64,000 nt of DNA from JAWKTM01 sp041399085 (GCA_041399085.1 JAWKTM010000007.1:153773-217772), one strand, 5' to 3'; counted from the stretch's first letter, positions 17,803 through 27,316 are shown. Made by a program: numbers and translations. The notes: a model not told the origin generated them from the letters alone.

Positions 17803-19806
17803 ATGCGTATTTTGCTGTTGTCGCTGTTCTGTCTCGCTTGTCCCGCGATCGTGCTGGCTGATCCCTGGGCCGATTTCGAAGCGGCCTTGCCGCATTCGGC
17901 CGGCGACCTGAGCGAGGATCAGGTCGACCAATTGATCCAAGCGGCTGATGCCGTCGAGGCTTGGGCCAGCGATCTGGAGTGGGCCACGCCGACTGCGGCT
18001 GACGGCGCGCCGCTGCCCGCCGATCCGGACGAGGTGTTGCGAGTCGTGCGAACGCTGGTCGACGCCAAACAGCGAGCCGATGCGGCGCTCGCCAACAATT
18101 GGCCGCTGCGAAAAGAGTTCGTCCAACTGACTGACGGGGCTGAGAACCGCCAGCGGTTAGGCCATTATCTGCGGACCACTTCCACGCTGATCGACCTCTC
18201 GGGCCGCATTCGCTATCGCATGCGAGACGTGCTGGATTCGGCCACTTACGAGCTGGACCCGCATCCGCCGCAGTTCGAGGCGATGATCGAAATGCTGACC
18301 AAGCATCGCGTCGAGATCGGCGGGACCGCGCTCTCCTACGTGCTGCTGGACCCCGCGCCCGAGACCGGCGCCGTTCCCTACTCGCCGGCGGTAAAGGCCA
18401 AAGTGTTGCGGCTGCTGGCGACCGTGCGAGACATGGAAATGGTGCCCGACGTTGTCACGCTGCTCGAACAGCCGACCACCACTCCCGAGCTGGCAATCCT
18501 CGCGGCCGAGACGATTCGGCAAATCGGATTGCCCCAAGACGCTCGACCCGGCACGCCCACGCCGCTCGCGCCCTCCATCACCGCCGCCCAGCTCCGCGAT
18601 CACTTGACCGCCTTGAACGACCGCACGCTGCGTCCGCAATTGAAAGCCGCTCGTCAATCGTTGCTGGCTTGGGCGAGCGAACGGGCCGAGCACGGCGTGA
18701 CCGGCGACAGCTACCGCGTCGGCGACTTCGAGGTGAAAAGCGGCGACTGGCTGCTGATGCGGAACCCGTCGCCCTACAACATGTTCACCGACATCTCGCC
18801 CGGCCTGTTCACGCACGTCGGCGTCGTCGCCACCGAAGTCGGCGAGGATGGCAAGCGGCGATTCGTGATTGTCGACCTGCCCGAACGCGGCGCGAAGATT
18901 CCGGCCACGAACGTCGACGACTACCTGCTACGGACATTGCACTACATGTTTCTGCGGCACAACGATCCGGCCGTACAGCAGCAACTGGGCGCCGCCGCGG
19001 CCGAGATGATCGGCAACCGCAGCAACTTCGACCTGACGTTTCGCACCAGCCGCGTGCTGGATTTGAAAGGCAAACCGCTCAAGGGCCAGACGATCAACAC
19101 GTACTGCGCCGGCTTCCTGTTGCTGTGTGCCCAGACGACGTCGCGGCCTCGCACCGAGTTCTTTCCGATCCCCGAATACGCGGCCGGCGGAAACTGTTTG
19201 TCGAACCTGAAGAAGCTGGGCTTGGCGATCGGCGACGATTTCGTCTCGCCCAGCGGCGCGATCTTTTCGCCCGCGTTGGAGATCGCCGGTCGCCGCGAGC
19301 CGATGTATTCGCCCGACCGCCAGGTGAAGGAAGCCGTGTACGATCACTTTGCCGTGAGCATGGTCGAGGAGACGTTGCACCCGGCCCCTGATCTGTCTCA
19401 AGCGATGTTGGAGTCGGCGGCGCGAATCGCCAAGCAGAACGCGTGGCTGCGTCAGTTCCTGGCGCGAGCCAACAACGTCAGCCCCGAGATGGATTTGGAG
19501 TCGGCGGCGAAGGCAGCGGCGGTGATCGAGACGTTGGACGCCATCGCCGACGCCAACATGAGCGGATTCTTGAAGGCCCGCGAGGCGTTCGTGGCCGGGC
19601 CGCTCGAAGCGTTGCGGCAATCCGGCGCGTCCGAGCAGCGCGTGGCCGAGATCGCCCAATATCGCCAGCGGCACGCCGACCTCTGGAACCGGTGGATAGC
19701 CGGCCAGTTGTCGCCGCGCGACATGCGGATCGCGTTGGTCGATTTCTATTCGCAGCAGGGCCGCGACCAACTGGACGAGAAGTTCTTCGGCCCCGCAGCG
19801 CCGTAG
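17803..19806 (+). CDS. Secreted permuted papain-like amidase (YiiX/YebB family) with long N-terminal extension
   Basis: A 667-residue protein with a signal peptide (MRILLLSLFCLACPAIVLA). Residues 20-300 are alpha-helical and unassigned. A permuted NlpC/P60 papain-like domain follows: GDWLLMR then GLFTHVGVV with catalytic H338, a VIVDLPE segment, and NTYCAGFLLL with catalytic C435. The order His before Cys is typical of the YaeF/YiiX (PF05708) circular permutants. About 170 helical residues follow. Family members are amidases or lipid-directed thiol hydrolases. It is unusually large, since the core family is about 200 residues. The gene stands alone between repeat clusters. Confidence 0.8.
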   Translation: MRILLLSLFCLACPAIVLADPWADFEAALPHSAGDLSEDQVDQLIQAADAVEAWASDLEWATPTAADGAPLPADPDEVLRVVRTLVDAKQRADAALANNWPLRKEFVQLTDGAENRQRLGHYLRTTSTLIDLSGRIRYRMRDVLDSATYELDPHPPQFEAMIEMLTKHRVEIGGTALSYVLLDPAPETGAVPYSPAVKAKVLRLLATVRDMEMVPDVVTLLEQPTTTPELAILAAETIRQIGLPQDARPGTPTPLAPSITAAQLRDHLTALNDRTLRPQLKAARQSLLAWASERAEHGVTGDSYRVGDFEVKSGDWLLMRNPSPYNMFTDISPGLFTHVGVVATEVGEDGKRRFVIVDLPERGAKIPATNVDDYLLRTLHYMFLRHNDPAVQQQLGAAAAEMIGNRSNFDLTFRTSRVLDLKGKPLKGQTINTYCAGFLLLCAQTTSRPRTEFFPIPEYAAGGNCLSNLKKLGLAIGDDFVSPSGAIFSPALEIAGRREPMYSPDRQVKEAVYDHFAVSMVEETLHPAPDLSQAMLESAARIAKQNAWLRQFLARANNVSPEMDLESAAKAAAVIETLDAIADANMSGFLKAREAFVAGPLEALRQSGASEQRVAEIAQYRQRHADLWNRWIAGQLSPRDMRIALVDFYSQQGRDQLDEKFFGPAAP

Positions 19807-19917
19807 CACCCCGCAGCGCCGTAGCACTCAGCAGCGCCGTAGCACTCAGCCCGCTTGATTCACGTTGCGTTGCGGCTACAGGACCTCTCTGCTGGGGGGG
19901 TGCAAGTTCTGTGCGCG

Positions 19918-20186
19918 GCACCTGGCTGCGGCCCAGTAGGGCGCAAAGAACTGCGCGCGGCCCCTGGCTGCGGCCAGGTAGGGCGCAAAGATCTTGTCGG
20001 TACGCCAGGCTGTCGCCTGACCGGGCGTCAAGATCTTGTTGTGCTGCCGGGCTGTTGCCAGGTAGGGCGTTAAGAACTGCGCGCGGCCCCTGGCTGCGGC
20101 CCAGTTGGGCGCAAAGATCTTGTCGGGGTGCCAGGCCGTCGCCTGACCGGGCGTCAAGATCTTGTTGTGCTGCCGGGCTGTTGCCG
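19918..20186. repeat. Seven-unit array of ~42-bp hairpin repeats with a 126-bp higher-order period
   Basis: Units start at 19918, 19960, 20004, 20046, 20086, 20130 and 20172. Units 2-4 recur as units 5-7 exactly 126 bases on. Most units begin with a small hairpin whose stem differs by unit type (CCTGGC/GCCAGG, CAGGC/GCCTG; one degenerate), followed by GGGCG and AAGATCTTG or AAGAACTG. In one plus-strand frame the units read as 14-residue peptides containing PGC and VGRKDL, but there is no start or ribosome site and a stop falls in unit 4. It is not a CRISPR, because there are no unique spacers. Confidence 0.85.
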
Positions 20187-20273
20187 AGTCGCGTTTCCGT
20201 ATGAGAGCGGAAGTGCGCAAGCACTCCGGTTCCGCGGCGCTTCAAACCTCGCGCTGCGCCACGTCATCGCGCG

Positions 20274-20354
20274 TCACCGGGCAGCTTGCGCTGCTCCGCT
20301 CCTGTAGCTGCTCCGCTCCTGTATAGGAGCGGTAGTGCGCAAGCACTCCGGTTC
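20274..20354. repeat. Cloverleaf palindromic element (family B) with internal 17-base duplication
   Basis: It has the same plan as 28398-28461 but in the opposite orientation: outer arm starting TCACCGG, hairpin GCAGC-TTGC-GCTGC, central hairpin CGCTCCT-GTAT-AGGAGCG, and hairpin AGTGC-GCAA-GCACT. The central stem differs from the usual CTTTC/GAAAG version but remains fully paired. A 17-base duplication next to the central arm brings the length to 81. A degenerate half copy lies at about 20193-20232. Confidence 0.85.
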
Positions 20355-20363
20355 CGCCGCACT

Positions 20364-21671
20364 TCAAACCGGCAACCGGCCGATCGAATGGTATGCGAAG
20401 CCGGCTTCGGACATCTGCTGTGGGTCGTACAGGTTTCGGCCGTCGAAGATCAGCGGCTGCTTGAGGCGGCGCTTCATCTCGTCGAAATCCGGGTTGCGAA
20501 ACTCGCTCCACTCGGTATTGATCGCCAACGCATCGGCGCCGTCCAAAGCTTCCATCGGTTGCATGAAGTACTGCAGCCGGTCGCCGTAGATCGCTCGCAC
20601 ATTCGCGTTCGCTTCGGGATCATGCACCCGCACCGACGCGCCCAATTCCAACAGGCGGTCGATCATCACCAACGCCGGGGCTTCGCGGATGTCGTCCGTT
20701 CGCGGCTTGAACGCCAGTCCCCATAAGGCGATCGTGGCTTTCGGCAACGCATCGCCGAAATGCCGTTCGACTTTGCCGATCAGCACATGCTTCTGCTCTT
20801 CGTTCACGCGATCCACGGCGTCCATGATTCGCGGTTCGACGCCCAGCTCGCGAGCCATGCTGGACAACGCCCGCACGTCTTTCGGAAAACAGCTTCCGCC
20901 GTAGCCGACGCCGGGAAACAGAAACGCGAAACCGATCCGGCGATCGTGGCCGATGCCGCGCCGCACGTCGTTGATGTCGCCGTTCATCCGTTCGCACAGG
21001 TTGGCCATCTCGTTGATGAAGCTGATCTTGGTCGAAAGCAGCGCGTTGGCCACGTACTTCGTCAGCTCGGCGCTCTCCGGCGTCATCGTGAGGAACGGTT
21101 TGTCGGTCCGCAGGAACGGGCCGTACAGCTCCTCCAGCACTTCGGCAACTTCCGGCCGCCGCACGCCCACCACCACACGGTCCGGGAACATAAAGTCGTT
21201 GATCGCCGCGCCCTCTTTCAAGAACTCGGGATTGCTGGCCACGTCGCAGTCGCGGCCGGTCAGCTCGCGCAGACGGTTGTAGGTCTTGGTATTCGTGCCG
21301 ACCGGAACCGTGCTCTTCACCACCACCACGGCGTCGTGGCGCAAGTGCGGCGCGATCCCGTCCACGACGCTCCACAGAGCTCGCAAATCGGCCGATCCAT
21401 CCGCAGCCGACGGCGTGCCGACCGCCAAGTAAACGATCTTGGCCGCCGCGACCGCCGTCGGCAGATCGGTGCTGAACTTCAGCCGCCCGACCTGTGAATT
21501 GCGTTTGACCAGCTCGGCCAATCCCGGTTCGTAGATCGGCACGTCACCACCGTTCAAGCGGTCAATCTTGGATTGATCGATGTCCACGCAAGTCACGTGG
21601 TTGCCGCTATCGGCGAAACAGGTTCCGGTGACCAACCCCACATAGCCGGTCCCGATCATGGCAATCTTCAT
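20364..21671 (-). CDS. ugd: UDP-glucose 6-dehydrogenase
   Basis: A 435-residue enzyme that oxidises UDP-glucose to UDP-glucuronate with NAD+ for surface polysaccharide synthesis. The N-terminal Rossmann domain has GTGYVGLVTGTCFAD. The central domain has STVPVGTNTK and NPEFLKEGAAI, and the active-site cysteine is C261 in GYGGSCFPKD. The C-terminal domain has WGLAFKPRTDDIREAP. Length is typical of the bacterial two-Rossmann family. Its ATG overlaps the stop of the upstream epimerase gene by four bases (ATGA), indicating a coupled operon for nucleotide-sugar metabolism. Ends close to a cloverleaf repeat. Confidence 0.95.
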   Translation of the reverse strand: MKIAMIGTGYVGLVTGTCFADSGNHVTCVDIDQSKIDRLNGGDVPIYEPGLAELVKRNSQVGRLKFSTDLPTAVAAAKIVYLAVGTPSAADGSADLRALWSVVDGIAPHLRHDAVVVVKSTVPVGTNTKTYNRLRELTGRDCDVASNPEFLKEGAAINDFMFPDRVVVGVRRPEVAEVLEELYGPFLRTDKPFLTMTPESAELTKYVANALLSTKISFINEMANLCERMNGDINDVRRGIGHDRRIGFAFLFPGVGYGGSCFPKDVRALSSMARELGVEPRIMDAVDRVNEEQKHVLIGKVERHFGDALPKATIALWGLAFKPRTDDIREAPALVMIDRLLELGASVRVHDPEANANVRAIYGDRLQYFMQPMEALDGADALAINTEWSEFRNPDFDEMKRRLKQPLIFDGRNLYDPQQMSEAGFAYHSIGRLPV

Positions 21672-22618
21672 TCGCTTAACTCCGTCAACCAGTATTGCAA
21701 CGTATCGTCAATAGTTTGTTCGATTGGTATTTGCGGACGCCACGGCGTGTCGTGCGTCAGGCGGCCGATGTCGGCGATCGGCTGGTAGATGCGCGCCGGG
21801 GCGGTTTCGATCACTTGGCGAGCCGGATCGTGCCGAGCCCGCAGATGCTCGAAGACCTCGCCCGTGCGAAGGCAACGACCCGAGCCGACGTTGTAGGCGG
21901 TCGACGCTTGGCCGTGCAACAGCAGTTCATAATAAGCCGCAGCGATATCGCGCACGTCGGACAAATCGAGGTAACTGTTTAGCGAACGCACTTCGACCGG
22001 GTTTGTGCCGAGTGCGAATTGCCGCGCCCATTCGGGCAGCAACAATCGCGGCGGTTGACCAGGGCCGGAGTGCTGAAACGCTCGGGCCACGATCCAAGGC
22101 ATCGCGGCCCGGTCGGCGACGTGTCGAACGATTGCTTCGCCTTCGAGTTTGGTGATGCCGTATCCGTTCGTCGGGCCCAGCGGACACGATTCGTCGACCG
22201 TCGCGCATTGCTGGCTAACGGGCCGATAAACGTAGCAGGTGCTGACCATCAGAAAACGAGGCGGCGCGGCCAATGAAGCCGCCAGCTCGCACACGCGCCG
22301 AGTGCCTTCGACATTGACAGCCATTGCTTCGGCCGTCGGCTGTTCTCGACCGCAATCGGCCGGAATGCTGAGCGCCGCCAGATGCACGAACCAGTCCGGC
22401 GCGAACGCTCGCAAGCGTTCGATCAACTCATGCGGCGCCGCTTCCGTCACGTCCCATCGCACGACGGGAACGCGACGGCTCACGTCGTCGCTGGCAAACG
22501 ATGGCCACACGCCGTGCTGCGAACATCCCAACACTTCCACGCCGTCGCCGAGCAACCGCTCGGCCAAATACGCGCCGGCGAATCCGGTAATCCCGGTGAC
22601 GAATGCGCGACGAACCAT
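21668..22618 (-). CDS. NAD-dependent sugar-nucleotide epimerase/dehydratase (GDP-mannose 4,6-dehydratase/RMD-like)
   Basis: A 316-residue short-chain dehydrogenase-type protein. The nucleotide-binding TGITGFAGAYL motif lies at residues 8-18, the HLAALSIP loop at 79-86, MVSTCYVY with the catalytic Ser/Thr at 124-131, and Y153/K157 in NGYGITKLEG. DLSDVRDIAAAY and YNVGSGRC are typical of the extended SDR family acting on GDP- or UDP-sugars. It is closest in style to GDP-6-deoxy-4-keto-mannose reductases, but the exact substrate is uncertain. Coupled to ugd downstream; the ThuA-cytochrome gene lies 57 bases upstream on the same strand. Confidence 0.85.
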   Translation of the reverse strand: MVRRAFVTGITGFAGAYLAERLLGDGVEVLGCSQHGVWPSFASDDVSRRVPVVRWDVTEAAPHELIERLRAFAPDWFVHLAALSIPADCGREQPTAEAMAVNVEGTRRVCELAASLAAPPRFLMVSTCYVYRPVSQQCATVDESCPLGPTNGYGITKLEGEAIVRHVADRAAMPWIVARAFQHSGPGQPPRLLLPEWARQFALGTNPVEVRSLNSYLDLSDVRDIAAAYYELLLHGQASTAYNVGSGRCLRTGEVFEHLRARHDPARQVIETAPARIYQPIADIGRLTHDTPWRPQIPIEQTIDDTLQYWLTELSE

Positions 22619-22675
22619 GCGACGGACCTAGAGCGGAAAGATTGGAGATGATTCGCGCGATCGAAAGGGACGGGT

Positions 22676-24367
22676 TTACGGGTGTTGGTTCTCGCCAGCG
22701 GTCTCGATGGTCACGGCCATCACGATCGGCGCCGTTTGGTCCGGGCCTTTGACCAGCTCGATCCGTTCGATCACGGCGTCCCGCTCGGGTTGCACCGAGA
22801 GATACCGAATCTGCCGACCGTCGAGATCGAAAGCGAATTTTGACTCGGGCACATCCACACGCCGAATGTAATCGGCGAAGTGCACGCCGTTCTTCAGCGC
22901 ATGATCTTCCGTTTCGCCGTCGGCGTAATGCAGCCGCACGATCAACGAGACGCTCCCCTCCGAACCGAGCGGATGGCCCCAACCGCTGACGCCGCTGAGC
23001 AAGTGAATCGCCTTCGCCGCCGTGTTGCAAGGCAGCGTTACGGCTCGCGGCATTTGAGGCGGCAGCGAACCTTGCGGCCCGTGCAGCAGAACCACATTCG
23101 GACGGCGATCGCCATCGGGGTCGACCAACATAAAGGGAACTTCGCCCACGGACTTCGGCGACCAATCGGCGAACGCCATCCGTTCGACCGTCGATTCGCG
23201 GCTGTGGAACATGCCCTTGGTGCTGACGATCGTGGCGACTTTGTCCAGCGGAATCGGCACAAAGCGTCCGCGCTGCGTGAGAAACTCCAGCAGATTCACC
23301 AAGTCGTCGGGCGTCGCTTGCTTCTCGAAGCCTTCCGGCATCAGCGACTTGGGCGACGCGATCAGTTCTTCGATCTCGTCGCGTTGCAGCACGTGGCGTT
23401 TGCCTTCCGCGTCGAACATCTCGACCGTCGTCCGCGTCTCCGAAGCGAGCAGCCCGCTGGTCACGCGGCCGTCGTCAGTGACCACCGTGTAAACGCGGAA
23501 ATTGCCTTCGACGCTGCGGCTGGGGTCAATAATGTGCGTGAGCAGTTCTTTCTTTGGATGAATGGCCATGCCGGTCAAGTCCGGACCGACCTTGGCCCCT
23601 TCGCCCTTGTACGTGTGGCACTTGGCACATTGCTTGGTGAAGACCACCTTGCCGGCCGCCACATCGCCTTGCCGTTCGACCAACGGCATCAGTTCGTCCA
23701 ACACTTTCTGGCGGTCGGCATTGGGCAGTCCGCCGCCGCTGGCCAACATCTCCTTCGCGCGAGCCGCGATCTTGGCGTCGGGATGCGAAGCGAGTCGTTG
23801 CTTTTGGTCCAGCGAAAGCTCGGTGAAACGGATCAAGCCGTCCTCAACTCCGTCCAGCAACGCGGCCGTGCCATCGGCCCGACCGAGCAACACTTGCAGC
23901 GCGATCGGCCGCACCGACGGAGTCATGCTGCCGAGACTTTCGACGATCAAGTTGCCCGCTTCGGCCGCTTCGCTGCGTCCAACGGCTTCGATCAGCCCTT
24001 GAGCCAACGAGGGCGAAGTTCGCGGTGAAATCGACTCCAGAATATCGGCCACGGCGTCTTCGTTTCGCGGCAAGAAGGAGATCAATTGCCGAGCCGCTTC
24101 GATCCGAGCTTTCTCCGCCGCCTCTTCGTCTTGAATCGTTTCGACCAAGGTCTCGGCGAGCTTGGCGCCGTACTCTTCCAGCTTCTTCGATCCCCAACGG
24201 TTGGCCAGCGACACGAGCTGGCTTTGAGCCGGTCCGGGCAACGATTCCAGTAGAGCGACCAACCGATCCTCGGATTCGGCGGATAGCTTCACTTCGCCGT
24301 CGCGCGGCCAACCGGCTTGCAATCCGTCCAAAATCACGGCGTTCGTGCGGGGATTGCCCGTCGCCAT
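22676..24367 (-). CDS. C-terminal part (HEAT, cytochrome c, heme-binding domain) of a frameshifted ThuA-dehydrogenase-cytochrome protein
   Basis: This 563-residue frame begins inside a protein rather than at a natural start. The residues between the two frames read VAEHWARSDSAAQVNKLLAA across the gap and join the upstream frame at 24385-27075 once a missing C near 24430 is restored. It carries helical HEAT-like repeats, then KVVFTKQCAKCHTYKGEGAK (CxxCH heme c), VGPDLTGM and LTHIIDPSRSVEGNFRVY with MPEGFEKQ. This is the planctomycete heme-binding domain (TIGR02603 type). A beta-sandwich of about 180 residues ends the protein. It is probably a periplasmic electron-transfer module of the upstream dehydrogenase-like domain. 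Confidence 0.8.
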   Translation of the reverse strand: MATGNPRTNAVILDGLQAGWPRDGEVKLSAESEDRLVALLESLPGPAQSQLVSLANRWGSKKLEEYGAKLAETLVETIQDEEAAEKARIEAARQLISFLPRNEDAVADILESISPRTSPSLAQGLIEAVGRSEAAEAGNLIVESLGSMTPSVRPIALQVLLGRADGTAALLDGVEDGLIRFTELSLDQKQRLASHPDAKIAARAKEMLASGGGLPNADRQKVLDELMPLVERQGDVAAGKVVFTKQCAKCHTYKGEGAKVGPDLTGMAIHPKKELLTHIIDPSRSVEGNFRVYTVVTDDGRVTSGLLASETRTTVEMFDAEGKRHVLQRDEIEELIASPKSLMPEGFEKQATPDDLVNLLEFLTQRGRFVPIPLDKVATIVSTKGMFHSRESTVERMAFADWSPKSVGEVPFMLVDPDGDRRPNVVLLHGPQGSLPPQMPRAVTLPCNTAAKAIHLLSGVSGWGHPLGSEGSVSLIVRLHYADGETEDHALKNGVHFADYIRRVDVPESKFAFDLDGRQIRYLSVQPERDAVIERIELVKGPDQTAPIVMAVTIETAGENQHP

Positions 24368-24384
24368 CGCGGCCAGCAGCTTGT

Positions 24385-27066
24385 TTACCTGTGCGGCGGA
24401 ATCGCTTCGGGCCCAGTGTTCGGCGACGCGTTGATGATCGCCAAAGCTTCGGGAGCCAGCGGTGATCGCGCGGCCGATGCGGCGGTCTGCTTCAACACTG
24501 GCAAGGCGGAACTGGCAGCGGCTGAAGTCATCGCGTCGCGCAGCCAGCGGTCTTGCAGATTGAACGGGTCGGCCATCGCCTGCATTACGGCGTGCGCCGC
24601 GGCTTCCGACGAAGGCTGATCGGCAATCGCCAGCAACGCCGCCAAACGGACATGCGGATCATTGTCGGCGAGCACTCCGCTGGCAATGATCTTCGGCGTC
24701 GCGGACTCGATCGCGGCCGCCACGGCGACCGCGTTGCGTCGAACTCCGGCCGACGGATGACTCATTGCGGCGAACACGGCCTCGGTCGCTTCAGGATGCG
24801 AACCGTCCAGCAATCCCAGCCCGTGCAGTGTCCAAAGCGCGTGCATCGCACCGGGATTCAAACCGACTTCGTCGACGCTGGTATCCGCGATTAGCGCGAT
24901 CAACTGCGGGGCAATTTCGCGATGCCCTCCTTCGATCAATCGCCGCTGAGCGTGCAAACGCCAGAACATGTTCGAGTGCGGCAGCACAACGGTCGCCAAC
25001 TGCTCGGGCGTCGCTTGCGCGGCGAACAGCGGCATCAAATTCGGGGCCGTCGTGTTTACCGCCAAACGATAGATTCGTCCGTGCCGTTTATCGCGAAGCT
25101 CCGTCTCATACGCGTTCCCCTTGCCCGTCTTGTATCCAACCGGCGTCGGGTTGTGTTGCACGATGTAGTTGTACCAATCGATCACCCACATGTTTCCGTC
25201 CGGACCGACTTCGGCCATGATCGGGGCCGACCACTCATCATCGCTGGCCCACAGATTCCAGGCGTTCCGCGAGATATAGCTCGCTCCGTCCGGCTGGATT
25301 TGGAACGTGGCCACCAAATGCCCCGTGGGTCCCGCCACGAACGCGGTGCGATTCCAATAAGTCCGCGGATATTGGCGTGCCGTGTACAACGCATGGCCGG
25401 CGGCCGCGGTAAAGCGACCGTGCTGATCGACTTGCCGAACTTTGTCGGTGATCGGATCGAACTTCGGATCGATCGCAATCGAGCCCAACACGCTGCTCGA
25501 CCAACCTCGCACCCGTTCGTAATACCGATTCGGAATCGGCAGATGCACGCTGGGGTTATTGTTCGCGGTCGAGCCAAACAGCTCGCCCTCTTCGCTGATT
25601 CCCACGCCCCACGAATTGTTGTTCGTATTGCGCAGGAACTCGAATTCGACGTGGGGCGTCTCGGACTTCATCGGGTCGTCGAAACGAAAGCGATAGAAGC
25701 CCGTGCGGAATGATTGTCGCTGGCCGCCGATCTCACCCTCGAATCCCGCGTAGCCGACCATTCCGTAGAACCAGTTGTCCAATCCGTAACGCAGATTGCT
25801 CGGCCCAGCATGCGTATCGCCGGTCGACCAACCGGTGAACAGCGTCTTCCGCACATCGGCCACGTCATCGCCATCGGTGTCCTTCAGGAACAACGTGTCC
25901 GGCGCTTGATGCACAACCACTCCGCCGTAGGCAAACGCCAAGCTGGTCGGAATGCTCAGCCGCTCGGCGAACACCGTGAACTTGTCGGCCCGGCCATCGC
26001 CATCGGTGTCCTCGCAGATGCGGATGCGATCGCGACCTTCGCCGGGACGCTGCAACTCGTTGGGATAATCCACCGTCTCGCAAACCCAAAGGCGGCCGCG
26101 GTCGTCCCAATTCATGCAGATTGGCTTGCCGCCGATTTCGGGTTCGGACGCCACCAACTCCAGGTCGAATCCAACCGGGATCGATACGTGCGTGGCCGAC
26201 TCGGCCGGCGTGAGCGGCTTCTGCATCTGATTCAGCGGTTTGCCGATCGTGCCCCACTTTTCGTTCGCCGGGTAGTTCACGATCTCCGCTTCGACGTAAT
26301 CGAACTTGGCGGCGTCCTCACCGATCTCCGTCATCGCCGGCTGATCGGTATACGTTCCAGCAATCGCCGGATCGCCCTGCGTGGCCCAACGAATGCCGCG
26401 TTCAATCAGATTATGGAAGCCGGGGTTGCCCCAAGTCCGCGAGTCGTGCCCCCAAGCCGTATAGAAGATGCGGCCCTTGCCGTGCTGACGAACCCACGTC
26501 CACGGCTCGCGCTGTTCGCCATCAACTCGGACTTCCAACACGGTGCGATCCGCGTTGTGCCGGTGGTGCGTATACGTTTCGTCCCAGCTTTCAAAGGCGT
26601 GAAAGCCCTGCATGATCGGATGATCCGGCCGGACGACTTCCGTGCGGAAAGTTCCCGTCGTATGCCGCTGAAACTGAGCGCCGACCAGCTCGATATACTT
26701 GTCCGAATTCAGAAAGCAGTACGACGCACAGTGGATCGGAATGAAGCCCCGGCCGCTGGCCACGAAGTTCAGCAGCGCGGACTCTTGTTCGGGCGAGATC
26801 CGATCGATGTTCGCGTAGACAATCAATCCGTCATAGTGAGCCAGCGTTTCGACGTTCAACGAGCTGACATCGTCCGTATATGTCAGCTCGATTCCCCGAT
26901 TGGCCATCGGCGGCGCCAGCTCACGGAATCGCAAGGCTGGCTGGTGATGTCCACCATCGCCGAGAAAAAGAATGTCCAGCGTATCGCCCTGGTCGGCTTG
27001 GGACGTACTGCAGTGTCCCGCAAAGATTGCCGCTGAGCAAAATAGAGCAAATAAAGTGCGGATCAT
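24385..27066 (-). CDS. N-terminal part of ThuA/PVC-type dehydrogenase-cytochrome c protein (frameshifted)
   Basis: From ATG 27066 the frame encodes a signal peptide (MIRTLFALFCSAAIFAGHCS), a ThuA-like trehalose-utilisation domain (LDILFLGDGGHHQPALRF, IPIHCASYCF, WGHDSRTWGNPGF; residues about 30-230), and a beta-propeller of the glucose/sorbosone dehydrogenase type (MNWDDRGRLWVCETVDYPNE, EDTDGDGRADKFTVF, GNMWVIDWYNYIVQHNPTP). HEAT-like repeats fill the end, to the frameshift near 24430. With the following frame the full protein has about 1,460 residues, the normal size for this architecture. Planctomycetes carry many such exported proteins, thought to oxidise sugars or polyols and pass electrons to the fused cytochrome; no member's substrate is certain. 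Confidence 0.85.
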   Translation of the reverse strand: MIRTLFALFCSAAIFAGHCSTSQADQGDTLDILFLGDGGHHQPALRFRELAPPMANRGIELTYTDDVSSLNVETLAHYDGLIVYANIDRISPEQESALLNFVASGRGFIPIHCASYCFLNSDKYIELVGAQFQRHTTGTFRTEVVRPDHPIMQGFHAFESWDETYTHHRHNADRTVLEVRVDGEQREPWTWVRQHGKGRIFYTAWGHDSRTWGNPGFHNLIERGIRWATQGDPAIAGTYTDQPAMTEIGEDAAKFDYVEAEIVNYPANEKWGTIGKPLNQMQKPLTPAESATHVSIPVGFDLELVASEPEIGGKPICMNWDDRGRLWVCETVDYPNELQRPGEGRDRIRICEDTDGDGRADKFTVFAERLSIPTSLAFAYGGVVVHQAPDTLFLKDTDGDDVADVRKTLFTGWSTGDTHAGPSNLRYGLDNWFYGMVGYAGFEGEIGGQRQSFRTGFYRFRFDDPMKSETPHVEFEFLRNTNNNSWGVGISEEGELFGSTANNNPSVHLPIPNRYYERVRGWSSSVLGSIAIDPKFDPITDKVRQVDQHGRFTAAAGHALYTARQYPRTYWNRTAFVAGPTGHLVATFQIQPDGASYISRNAWNLWASDDEWSAPIMAEVGPDGNMWVIDWYNYIVQHNPTPVGYKTGKGNAYETELRDKRHGRIYRLAVNTTAPNLMPLFAAQATPEQLATVVLPHSNMFWRLHAQRRLIEGGHREIAPQLIALIADTSVDEVGLNPGAMHALWTLHGLGLLDGSHPEATEAVFAAMSHPSAGVRRNAVAVAAAIESATPKIIASGVLADNDPHVRLAALLAIADQPSSEAAAHAVMQAMADPFNLQDRWLRDAMTSAAASSALPVLKQTAASAARSPLAPEALAIINASPNTGPEAIPPHR

Positions 27067-27286
27067 GGTTAGCACCGGCCAGTCAAATAAGAAAGTATTT
27101 TAGGGGAAAGCTCTTGCGACCCCGCGCGTGACAAATGGCGGCTTTCGGTCGAACCGCGATTATGAATAAGGACTTACGTTCTGAACACCCCCTAGCCCGC
27201 CGTGAGTCCATGGCTTGCAAAGTTCGCCTCCGTTGATCCTTCCGCGATATTCGGACGTGTTTGTCTCGATTTGCGGATCGTCCCTG

Positions 27287-27316
27287 TTGACACATTCGGA
27301 AAAGTCGAATTAGTAT
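27287..27316 (+). promoter_or_regulatory. Candidate sigma-70 promoter of the DUF1559 gene
   Basis: TTGACA at 27287-27292, an 18-base spacer and TAGTAT at 27311-27316, about 100 bases before the DUF1559 start. It lies in the 346-base divergent gap (27067-27412), which otherwise shows no gene. Confidence 0.5.

Noticed and set aside
19918..20186. CRISPR array candidate
   Set aside because: All unit segments recur; there are no unique spacers and no cas genes nearby.
25714..27036. 440-codon plus-strand frame opposite the ThuA gene
   Set aside because: Shadow frame in high-GC DNA; the minus-strand protein has full domain support.
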